Assembly (NCBI GenBank): GCA_963828405.1
Contig: CAWHEG010000031.1
Span: 1,240,001 to 1,304,000 of the forward strand
Origin: JANMJD01 sp963828405
GTDB taxonomy: Bacteria; Actinomycetota; Acidimicrobiia; Acidimicrobiales; Ilumatobacteraceae
Direction of reading: 5' to 3'
DNA: 64,000 bases
Below the pieces are notes generated by a model that was not told where the DNA came from, ran no database searches, and saw nothing but the letters and a program-made list of their open reading frames with translations. Every line of letters starts with the position of its first letter. The stretch's first letter is position 1. The position numbers and the translations under genes are program-made. Below are positions 50,367 to 58,547 of the stretch, in pieces.

Positions 50367-52096
50367 CCGTGCCGGCGTTGCCGTCGACCGTGACGGTTGC
50401 CCCATCGGGGATCAGGTGGGTCGCATCGGCGACGGCGACGACGCACGGGATCCCGAGCTCACGCGAGACGATCATCGCGTGGCTGCCCATCGCCCCGACG
50501 TTGACCACCGCGGCCACGGCCGGTACGAACAGCGGAACCCACGACGGGTCGGTCTGGGGGGCGATCAACACGTCGCCGGGCTCGAGACCCAAGGGGTCGC
50601 CGGCGTCAAGCACGACACGGGCGCGGCCCGTGGCCACGCCGCCGGAGCCGGCGGTGCCCTTGAGCACGGTACCGGATGCCACGTTGCCGAACGCCTTGGC
50701 ATCCCGCCGGGTCATCTCGCCGAGGGTCGGCACCCGGTGGTTGACGTTGAACACGGGTTCGTAGTCGAACAGGGTTCGATATTGCGACCCACCGGTCGGC
50801 GATCAGCCGGCTGAACTGCTCCGGCGAGTGACGGAGGTGATCGAGCTCGGCATTCGTGATCATGAACATGTGCTCGATGCGCTCGATCACACCACGCTCA
50901 ACCAAGCGCCGCCCGAACTCCCGCAGCGCCACCCGCATCTCGTTGATCACCATCACCACGTTGGTCTTGGCCCGCTCGCGGCCGCTGAGGAACAGACCCG
51001 ACGACTTCAGCGCGGCGTCGAGCATCCCGAGCGTCGCCTCGTCGCCGGCCAGTTGCTCCCGCAGGCCCTGGACGATGCGGTCGCGTTCGGCGACGGCGGC
51101 GTCGCGGCGAACGGCGGGTGCTTGTGCCGGGTCGGTGCGACGCATCAGGTCGATGGCGGTGAGGGCGATCCGGGGCTTCACCTCCCAGGACGACGAGATC
51201 AGGTCGTACTCGTTCTGGGCCCGTGAACCGAAGTCGAACAGGAACTGGTCGAACTGGGCGACGAACTCGTCGGCGGCGGTCCCCGACGCGTGCAGGCGTT
51301 CGAGCAGGTCGTCGGTGCCGGCATCGAACGCCGCACGGAGCTCGGCCGAGGCGTCGGCGAGCCGCCCGAGCTTCCACATCGCGTGCGAAGGGGCGGCGGA
51401 GTCGACCTCGATCCCGGCCAGGAGGCGGATCGACAGGCTCGGGTCGCCGACCTGTGCGCAGACCATCCCGAGGGCGCCGGGTCCGAGAGAGGAAAGCGTG
51501 GAGATCCGCATCGCGTTCTCGAAGCACTGCTGCAGGAACGGCACCATCGAGCGGGCCCGGGCGATCAGCGCGGCGTCGGTGAGCGTCGCCAGGTCGGGGC
51601 GGTGCTCGCGCAGCGAGCGGGCCAGGGCGCGGTCGGCGTCGAGCTCGGGCAACGAGCCGGTCGACATCGCCCATCCCATCGACGCCTCGAGCAGCGCTGC
51701 ATGCTTGTCGGATTCGTGCCAGTCCTCGGGCTCGTAGGCGGGGATGTCGGCGCCCTCGTCGAAGAACGCGCCGTCGATCAGCTCGGGAGTCACGCCGGGC
51801 ATGCGCGCCCCGAGCACCCGGGTCATCGACAGGGGGTTGTAGGGGTAGCCGCCGAAGACCTTGAACAGCTCGGGTCGGAGGGGCTCCTCGAACTCCTCCC
51901 AGTCGAGCGCGCCGATGGCGATGTAGCCGTCGCGCAACCCGGTGCACATCCCCTCGCGCAGCACCAGCGACTGCCCGAGCGGGCTGAACGGGTCGGGGAA
52001 GACGTCGGCTGCGTTACCCCGCGTCCACGCCGGGAATCGCTCGCCGATCGTCGAATCGCCGAACCAGATCGTCGTGTCGTTGTCGGCAGGGCTCAC
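50353..52096 (-). CDS. PEP-utilising enzyme (PEP synthase-like, no ATP-grasp domain), single-base frameshift
   Basis: Two frames join to about 580 residues. The start is GTG 52096 (MSPADNDTTIWFGDSTIGER) with GAGGAG upstream. The central region (LREGMCTGLRDGYIAIGALD; GGYPYNPLSMTRVLGARMPG) resembles PEP-synthase/rifampin-phosphotransferase linkers. The C terminus is the swivelling phosphohistidine domain, with the acceptor His in GSHAMIVSRELGIPCVV. There is no N-terminal ATP-grasp domain. One extra G/C in the run at 50788-50790 breaks the frame (RWV should continue SQYRTLFDYEPVFNVNHRV). It may transfer phosphate with a partner kinase domain encoded elsewhere. Confidence 0.77.
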
Positions 52097-52323
52097 GCGT
52101 GGGCTCCTCGGATGCTCGGGGACGGACGAGCCGACTGTAGTTGAGGCGTCCGTAGTCAGTCTCAAGTTCACGGCTCGGCTCGGGACCGGGGCGACGTCCG
52201 TCGATCGGCCGACACGGCCCGTTGGGGCGGCACCGCGCCCGCGTCGCGAGCCGGATGGTACGGTCGAACAGGTGAACGACCCGAGTGACCACGGCGATCC
52301 CGAGTAGCAGGCCAGGGAACCAG

Positions 52324-53544
52324 GTGGACGAGGAATATCTCCGGCGGTTCCGTGAACGCTCGGCGTACGAGACGGCCCGCATCGGCCCTCCCGACGGCTT
52401 CCCCGCCCTGCCCGACCTGCCGCTCGGTCGTTACACCGACCCGGCGTTCTTCGACCTCGAACGCCAGTACGTGTTCAAGCGGGTCTGGCTCTACGCCGGG
52501 CACGATTCCGAGCTGGCCGAGCCCGGCGCCTACAAGCTGTGTGACGTCGGCGGCGCCCCGGTGCTGCTCGTCCGCGGTGACGACGGCGAGGTGCGTGGCT
52601 TCTACAACGCCTGCCGCCACCGTGGTGCCCCGGTCGTTCGCGGCCGGTCCGGAACGGCGCACATGCTGGTGTGCCAGTACCATTCGTGGAGCTACGACCT
52701 GAGGGGTGCGCTCGTGCGCGTGCCCGATCTGCGCGACTTCGTCGGCCTGTGCCCCGAACAGCGCGGTCTGCAGCCGGTGCGGTGCGAGTCGTTCGGCGGA
52801 TGGTGGTTCGTCAACCTCGACCCCGACGCCGGACCCCTGCTCGACTTCCTCGACCCGATCCCGACGCTGCTCGCAGACATCGCCCGTTCTCCGATGCGGG
52901 TGATCGACGCCAAGTCCGTGGAGATCCGCTGCAACTGGAAGATCCTCGCCGAAGGGTTCCTCGAGGTCTACCACGCCCGCACGGTGCACCCGACCACGGT
53001 CGCCCCCACCCTCGACACCCGGGGCACGGTCATCTCGCTGTTCGAGCGCGGCCACCAGAACATGCTGTCGACGGTCGTCGCCGGCACGCGCACCGACGGG
53101 CGCGAGTTGTTGGCCAAGATCGCCCACGTCCCGGCCCTGATGCGCGATCAGGTGCAGCCGGCCACCGGCATCTTCCCCAACATCATCAGCCCGCTGCACG
53201 CCGTCGGGTTCCCGTTCCTGGTGTTCTGGCCGGTGGCCATCGATCGCACACGCCTCGACATCGTCTGGTTCGCCCCCGACTGGGGCGATGGCGAGCTCCC
53301 GGGCCGCGACCTGTGGCAGAAGCGACTCGATCGCTTCGATCTGCTGATGGACGAGGACTACCGCAACCTCGAACCGGTGCAGCGCTCGATGGAGCACGCC
53401 GCCCACGGCGGCCAGGCGATCAACTACCAGGAGCGTCGCATCTGGCACGTCCATGCGTGGATCGACAAGTTCATCGGTGCCGAACGGATCCCCGCCGACC
53501 TCCACGTTCCCGATCTGCTCGCCGCCTGGGTCGACCATCCGTGA
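52324..53544 (+). CDS. Rieske aromatic-ring-hydroxylating oxygenase alpha subunit (2)
   Basis: A 406-residue oxygenase paralogous to the one at 49206. Rieske ligands are in CRHRGAP (about 97) and CQYHSW (about 117). The iron site is EGFLEVYHARTVHP (about 210-223), with acidic MDEDYRNLEPVQ in the C-terminal part. GTG 52324, with CCAGGGA upstream, is preferred to GTG 52285. It is coupled to the ThuA-like gene by a GTGA overlap. No ferredoxin or reductase gene is adjacent. Confidence 0.9.
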   Translation: MDEEYLRRFRERSAYETARIGPPDGFPALPDLPLGRYTDPAFFDLERQYVFKRVWLYAGHDSELAEPGAYKLCDVGGAPVLLVRGDDGEVRGFYNACRHRGAPVVRGRSGTAHMLVCQYHSWSYDLRGALVRVPDLRDFVGLCPEQRGLQPVRCESFGGWWFVNLDPDAGPLLDFLDPIPTLLADIARSPMRVIDAKSVEIRCNWKILAEGFLEVYHARTVHPTTVAPTLDTRGTVISLFERGHQNMLSTVVAGTRTDGRELLAKIAHVPALMRDQVQPATGIFPNIISPLHAVGFPFLVFWPVAIDRTRLDIVWFAPDWGDGELPGRDLWQKRLDRFDLLMDEDYRNLEPVQRSMEHAAHGGQAINYQERRIWHVHAWIDKFIGAERIPADLHVPDLLAAWVDHP

Positions 53545-54419
53545 GCGGGCGCCGGCGCCGGTTGCTGGCGGTCACCGGTGGTCACTCCGTCGACCTCGCG
53601 GCCTTCGAGGCGATGGTCGAGGCGGTGTGCGATGAGCTCGGCTGGGAATGGAGCCACGCCACCCAGCCCGAGGCGCAGCGCTGGCTCCATCCCGACCACG
53701 CCGGGCGGTGGGACACGATCCTGCTCCACGACCTGCCCGGGCTGCGGCTGGCCCGCGGGGCCGAGCCCGTTGTCGAGGGACCGGACGCCCAGACCCGCGA
53801 CGGGGTGCGGGGGTTGCTGCAGGCCGGGCAGGGCATCGTCGCCACACATCACGCGCTTGCCGGGTGGCCCGCATGGGACGAGTGGGCCGACATCCTCGGT
53901 GGGCGGTTCTTCTACACCGCCGGGCGTTTGCACGGTGTCGATTGGCCCTCGTCGGGATACCGGATGGACCGCTACCGCGTCGACATCGTCGAGCCCGGCC
54001 ATCCGGTGTGCGCCGGGGTCGAGCCGTTCGAGGTCGTCGACGAGTTGTACCTCTGCCCCGTTCACGAAGCCGATCTCGTCGGCCTGCTGGCCACCGATGC
54101 CGACATCTCACCGGGAGCGATGATCTCGACGTATCACGAGGTCCGCCATGGGGAACGGCGTCCGGCGAACGACCAGCCCCCGGGCTCCCGGCTGCTCGGT
54201 TGGGTCAAGTCCGCCGCTGGCAGCCCGCTCGTCTACCTGCTGCCGGGCCACGGTCGCACGACGATGGAGCATCCCCAGTACCGCCGTCTGTTGGGCAATG
54301 CAGTGGCCTGGGTGGCAAGCGACGAGGCCCGCTCGTGGTCGCCAGCCGATCGTCAGCATCCCGAACACCCGTGGCTCGACGTGGATCGTGAGAGCGGCCA
54401 ACCGCCCACGTCGGGCTGA
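53541..54419 (+). CDS. ThuA-like domain protein
   Basis: A 292-residue ThuA/class-I glutaminase-like-fold protein. RLLAVTGGHSVDLAAFEAMV opens the Rossmann-like core, and GQGIVATHHALAGWPAWDEW is the ThuA GxGxxxxHHxxxxW-type motif. VYLLPGHGRTTMEHPQYRRL matches the C-terminal GHG motif. ThuA proteins act on sugars in some cases; here the link to a Rieske enzyme (GTGA overlap) suggests a role in the same degradation pathway. The start GTG is set by that overlap. Confidence 0.82.
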   Translation: MSGRRRRLLAVTGGHSVDLAAFEAMVEAVCDELGWEWSHATQPEAQRWLHPDHAGRWDTILLHDLPGLRLARGAEPVVEGPDAQTRDGVRGLLQAGQGIVATHHALAGWPAWDEWADILGGRFFYTAGRLHGVDWPSSGYRMDRYRVDIVEPGHPVCAGVEPFEVVDELYLCPVHEADLVGLLATDADISPGAMISTYHEVRHGERRPANDQPPGSRLLGWVKSAAGSPLVYLLPGHGRTTMEHPQYRRLLGNAVAWVASDEARSWSPADRQHPEHPWLDVDRESGQPPTSG

Positions 54420-54526
54420 GCATGCCGGTCGAGACGTCGCCGTCCGTCCCGCCGGACTTACTGGTGTGACACTGCAGTTACTAGGATGCGGAGGATCAGC
54501 TGCGTCGGGGTAACCGAGGAGAAGGC

Positions 54527-55792
54527 ATGCCGCAGGCCAGTTCGGAGACCCTTGCAGCGTTCAAGGAGCGCGCCGTCGCCTGGTTCGAATCGCAGGGCCG
54601 GCGCGTGTCGGCCGACACGGCCCGAGGCTGGGGCGAGGGCGAGTTCTCGGTCGTCGTGTTCCACGATGCGACCGACGAGGAGGAACTCGACGTGCTGCTC
54701 GCCTACCGGGAGTGGCACCGGCGGAAGGTGGCGGCCGGCTTCGGGGCGGTGGCCGTACCGGTGGAGTTCGGCGGGCTGGGGCTCGGCAAGGCGCACGAGG
54801 CGGTCGTCAAGGAGTTGGAGGGCCAGTACGACGTTCCACGTGATCATGAGCTGATCAGCGTCACCAGCAAGCTGATCGCCCCGACGATCGAGGAGTTCGG
54901 AACGCCCGAGCAGCGAGCGCAGTGGTGTCGCAGGTTCTTCCACCTCGACGAGTTCTGCTGTCAGCTCTTCTCCGAGCCGGGGGCCGGGAGCGATCTGGCC
55001 GGCCTGTCGAGCAGGGCGGTCCGTGACGGCGACGAGTGGGTGCTCGACGGGCAGAAGGTGTGGACATCGACGGCCCGGATCGCCGAGTGGGGATTCGCCA
55101 TCTGCCGGACCGATCCCGATGTCGGCAAGCATGCCGGGCTGACCGCGTTCCTGGTTCCGATGAACGCCCCGGGGGTCGAGGTCCGCCCGATCCGCCAGAT
55201 GTCCGGTGGTGCCTCGTTCAACGAGGTCTTCCTGGATGGTGTGCGCCTCGGCGACGAGATGCGGATCGGCGAGGTCGGCGCCGGCTGGAAGGTCGCCCTC
55301 ACGGTGCTCGGCCACGAGCGCGCCAACACCGGTTCGAGCCGCCGTGGCGGCACGTTCAACGACCTGCAGATGCTGGCCCGTCACCTCGAACGATGCGACG
55401 AGCCGCCGGTCCGCCAACGACTCGCCGCGATCTACTCGTCGCAGAAGGTCCGCGAGTGGACCAAGGCCCGTGCCGCGGCAACGGCGAGGGCCACGGGATC
55501 GGCGGGACCGGGGGGCTCGATCGGCAAGTTGCTGTGGGTGGATGCGTTGATGCAGATGACCGAGCTGGCCGGCCTGCTGCTCGGCCCACGGCTCACCGCC
55601 GACACGGGGGAGTGGGGCACGTACGGGTGGAACGAGCACGTGCTCGGTGCGCCGGGCTATCGCATCGCCGGCGGTTCCGACGAGATCCAGCGGAACATCA
55701 TCGGTGAACGGGTGCTCGGCCTGCCGGGTGAGCCTCGGGTGGATCGCGACGTGTCGTTCTCCGAGCTCGCCCGTGCGGCGCGGGTGCGGTAG
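54527..55792 (+). CDS. Acyl-CoA dehydrogenase (3)
   Basis: A 421-residue acyl-CoA dehydrogenase. VEFGGLGLGKAHEAVVKELE, SEPGAGSDLAGLSSRAV, GQKVWTSTARIAEWGFAICR and the end GYRIAGGSDEIQRNIIGERV are the family signatures. GAGGAGAAGGC precedes the ATG. A TAGGAT about 38 bases upstream may be the -10 of a normal leadered promoter. It is larger than the enzyme at 7901 and belongs to another FadE branch. It probably oxidises a CoA-activated product of the neighbouring Rieske/SDR genes; this is inferred from context. Confidence 0.92.
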   Translation: MPQASSETLAAFKERAVAWFESQGRRVSADTARGWGEGEFSVVVFHDATDEEELDVLLAYREWHRRKVAAGFGAVAVPVEFGGLGLGKAHEAVVKELEGQYDVPRDHELISVTSKLIAPTIEEFGTPEQRAQWCRRFFHLDEFCCQLFSEPGAGSDLAGLSSRAVRDGDEWVLDGQKVWTSTARIAEWGFAICRTDPDVGKHAGLTAFLVPMNAPGVEVRPIRQMSGGASFNEVFLDGVRLGDEMRIGEVGAGWKVALTVLGHERANTGSSRRGGTFNDLQMLARHLERCDEPPVRQRLAAIYSSQKVREWTKARAAATARATGSAGPGGSIGKLLWVDALMQMTELAGLLLGPRLTADTGEWGTYGWNEHVLGAPGYRIAGGSDEIQRNIIGERVLGLPGEPRVDRDVSFSELARAARVR

Positions 55793-55863
55793 TCGATCGG
55801 ATCGAGGCGCCGTGGGCGCGTCGCCCCGGCCTGATCAGTACGGAACGATCGGTACGGAACCGA

Positions 55864-56646
55864 TCAGTACGGCATCGTCCCGCCGTCGACGGGGAACAGG
55901 CAACCGGTGAAGTTCTTGGCCGAGTCGCTCGCCAGCATCACGGCGACGGCGGCGACTTCCTCGACCTTGTTCGGACGCTTGATCGCCGACTCCTTGGTGA
56001 ACAGCTCGATCATCGCGTCGTAGCTCTCGAGACCCATGGCGACCGCCGAGTCGGGGCCGGTCGTGCGGACGATGTCGGTCTCGATCAGGCCCGGCAGGAT
56101 CGAGTTGACGGTGATCCCGGTGGTGCCGACCTCGCGGGCGGCGGACTTCACCAGGCCGTTGACGGCGTGCTTCGTCGCCGAGTACCCGGGAATGCCCGGC
56201 TTGCCGAGCTTGCCCTCGACGGACGACATGACGATGATCCGCCCGGTGCCCCGTTCCATCATGTGCTGCAGCGATTTGCGCATCCCCCAGAACACGCTGT
56301 TCAGGTTCCAGTCGATCTCGAGGTCCCATTCCTCGTCGGTCATCATGAACACCGGCGCGGTGTTGAGCACGCCTCCCGAGTTGAGCACCATGATGTCGAG
56401 TCGGCCGAAGCGTTCGACGGCGAAGTCGACGATGCCCTCGGCCGTCGACTGCTTGACCGCGTCACCGGCGAAGAACGCGGTGCGATCGGGCTGACCCATT
56501 TCGCTGATCGCCCGGTGGCCCTTGGCCTCGTCGCGGCCGTTGACGACCACCGACGCCCCCTCGCGGAGGAAGGCGTCGGCGACGGCCCGGCCGATCGAAC
56601 GCGTGCCGCCGGTGATTGCGGCGACCTTCCCTTCGAGCTTTCCCAT
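55864..56646 (-). CDS. SDR family oxidoreductase (a)
   Basis: A 260-residue short-chain dehydrogenase. The cofactor motif TGGTRSIGRAV is near residue 12, the catalytic Ser is in IIVMSSVEGKLG, and Tyr/Lys are in GYSATKHAVNGL. VNGRDEAKG suggests NADP preference by the Arg after the second strand. A GAGGGGG lies before the ATG. It is a close paralogue of the next gene (same ends, LFPVDGGTMPY versus LISIDGGTAPY), and only 13 bases separate them, so they are one operon. Confidence 0.92.
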   Translation of the reverse strand: MGKLEGKVAAITGGTRSIGRAVADAFLREGASVVVNGRDEAKGHRAISEMGQPDRTAFFAGDAVKQSTAEGIVDFAVERFGRLDIMVLNSGGVLNTAPVFMMTDEEWDLEIDWNLNSVFWGMRKSLQHMMERGTGRIIVMSSVEGKLGKPGIPGYSATKHAVNGLVKSAAREVGTTGITVNSILPGLIETDIVRTTGPDSAVAMGLESYDAMIELFTKESAIKRPNKVEEVAAVAVMLASDSAKNFTGCLFPVDGGTMPY

Positions 56647-56659
56647 GTGTCGTTCCCCC

Positions 56660-57439
56660 TCAGTACGGCGCAGTGCCGCCGTCGATCGAGATCAGCGAGC
56701 CGGTGATGCCGGCCCCTGCCTCGGATGCCAGTAGCGATGCGACGAGGGCGACGTCCTCGACGTCGTTGAGACGCTTGATCGCCGACTCGCTGGCGAACCA
56801 GTCGAGCAGATCCTGGTAGGCCATCCCCATCGAGGCCGCCGCCTTGGTCCCTTCGTCCTTCATCATGTCGGTCTCGATCGCGCCCGGGCAGAGGGCGTTG
56901 ACGGTGATGCCCACCGTGCCGACCTCATGGGCCATCGCCTTGGTCAGACCGTTGACGGCGTGCTTGGCCGTCACGTAGATGGCGATGCCGGGCTTGCCGA
57001 CCTTGCCCTCGGTGGAGGAGATGTTGATGATCCGGCCCCACTTCTGCGGGATCATGTGACCGAGCGCCTTGCGGCTGCACCAGAACGTGCTCCACAGGTT
57101 CACCTTGAGGGCGAAGTCCATCGCCTCGTCGGTCAGTTCGGCGACGGGGGCGTTGTCGGCCGACCCTCCGGCGTTGTTGACCAGGATGTCGATGCGCCCG
57201 TAGCGGGCCACCGCCTGGTCGACGATCCGTTCGCAGTCCTCACGGATGCAGGCGTCGCCCGGCACGAACGTCGCCCGGTCGCCGGCGTCGATCTCGGCGA
57301 TCGCCCGTTCACCCTTGGCGACGTCGCGGCCGTTGATCACCACGTTGGCACCGTCGGCCAGGAAGGCCTCGGCGATCGCCCGTCCGATTCCGCGGGTACC
57401 GCCTGTGATGACGGCGACGCGCCCTGACAGCTCCCCCAT
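56660..57439 (-). CDS. SDR family oxidoreductase (b)
   Basis: A 259-residue short-chain dehydrogenase. The cofactor motif is TGGTRGIGRAI, the NNAG motif is VNNAGGSADN, Ser is in IINISSTEGKVG and Tyr/Lys in IYVTAKHAVNGL. VINGRDVAKG again carries the Arg. First gene of the two-SDR operon, with GAGAGGGG upstream. The pair probably arose by tandem duplication, perhaps acting on two steps or two stereoisomers. Confidence 0.92.
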   Translation of the reverse strand: MGELSGRVAVITGGTRGIGRAIAEAFLADGANVVINGRDVAKGERAIAEIDAGDRATFVPGDACIREDCERIVDQAVARYGRIDILVNNAGGSADNAPVAELTDEAMDFALKVNLWSTFWCSRKALGHMIPQKWGRIINISSTEGKVGKPGIAIYVTAKHAVNGLTKAMAHEVGTVGITVNALCPGAIETDMMKDEGTKAAASMGMAYQDLLDWFASESAIKRLNDVEDVALVASLLASEAGAGITGSLISIDGGTAPY

Positions 57440-57593
57440 GTGACGAACCCCTCTCGTGGCAACGCAGTGCCTGCATGAACACGGTTACCCTATTGCGACG
57501 TCGAAGCCGCGTGGCAATCCGGACACCGGCGGTTCCGACGCCCCGGACTCCCCGGCGGCGGATGGGACCCCGTCGACCTGGCATGCTGGTCGA

Positions 57594-58481
57594 GTGGTGG
57601 CTGCGACGTCGTTCGGGGTGATGTTCCGGCGCGATTACGCGCCCGAGTTGCTGGCGGGGTTCGCCCGGAAGGTCGAGCAGGCCGGATTCGACGAGCTGTG
57701 GGTGGTGGAGGACCTCGGCTACTGCGGGGGCTTCACCCAGGCGGTGGCCGCCCTCGCCGCCACCGAGCGGGTCACCGTCGGCATCGGCATCGCTCCGGCC
57801 GTCGTGCGCAACACCGCCTTCCTGGCGATGGAGATGGCGACCGCGGCCCGGATGTTCCCCGGCCGTTTCCACATGGGGCTGGGTCACGGCGTCGATACGT
57901 GGATGGCCCAGGTCGGAGCGACGCCGACCTCGTGGCTGAACTCGCTGCGCGAGGTGACGCAGTGCGCGAAACGGCTCGTGGCCGGGGAGACCGTGTCGTT
58001 CGCCGGCCGCCACGTCGTCCTCGACCAGGTCGCACTCGTCCACCCCGCCGACGGCGGTGCATCTCAGCCGTTGATCTCGTTCGGCGTGCGCCAGCCGAAG
58101 TCGATCGCCCTGGCGCGAGATGTCGCCGACGGGGTCATCCTCGCCGAATGCTCAGGACCGGCCTACGTCGCCGAGACCCGTGCAGCCATCGGTGGCTCAT
58201 CCCGGCTGACGGTGTTCCTCAACGCGACGACCGATCTGGCGGCAGCTCGTGCCGAGGTCGACAAGCGCATCGCCCTCTCGCGGTTCGCCGGCCAGCTGCG
58301 CGCCTACGAGCACAGCGACGCCGATCTCTACCGCGAGCTGATCGTCTCCGGACCGGTGGGGACCTGGAGGGAGCAGTGCCGGCGGTTCACCGACGCCGGC
58401 GCCGACGCCATCGTCCTCGTCCCACTGACCACGGATCCGCCGGACGTGCTCGACACGTTCATCGCCGCGCTGCACGCCTGA
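57594..58481 (+). CDS. LLM-class flavin/F420-dependent oxidoreductase
   Basis: A 295-residue luciferase-like monooxygenase fold. FGVMFRRDYAPELLAGFARK, AGFDELWVVEDLGYCGGFTQ, VGIGIAPAVVRNTAFLAMEM and PGRFHMGLGHGVDTWMAQVG follow the family. Many actinobacterial members use F420; others FMN. The start is uncertain among GTG 57594, GTG 57597 and a later ATG 57621; the longer reading from 57456 lacks similarity. It is divergent from the SDR operon. Confidence 0.86.
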   Translation: MVAATSFGVMFRRDYAPELLAGFARKVEQAGFDELWVVEDLGYCGGFTQAVAALAATERVTVGIGIAPAVVRNTAFLAMEMATAARMFPGRFHMGLGHGVDTWMAQVGATPTSWLNSLREVTQCAKRLVAGETVSFAGRHVVLDQVALVHPADGGASQPLISFGVRQPKSIALARDVADGVILAECSGPAYVAETRAAIGGSSRLTVFLNATTDLAAARAEVDKRIALSRFAGQLRAYEHSDADLYRELIVSGPVGTWREQCRRFTDAGADAIVLVPLTTDPPDVLDTFIAALHA

Positions 58482-58547
58482 GGCCGGTTCGGCCCCCTCG
58501 GTACGTCGGCTATGGTCGACAGAGCCTTGCGACCGAGGAGGACCGTC

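Noticed and set aside
22530..50790. Selenocysteine recoding as an explanation for the broken genes, given the tRNA-Sec
   Set aside because: The interruptions are changes of reading frame, not in-frame TGA codons.
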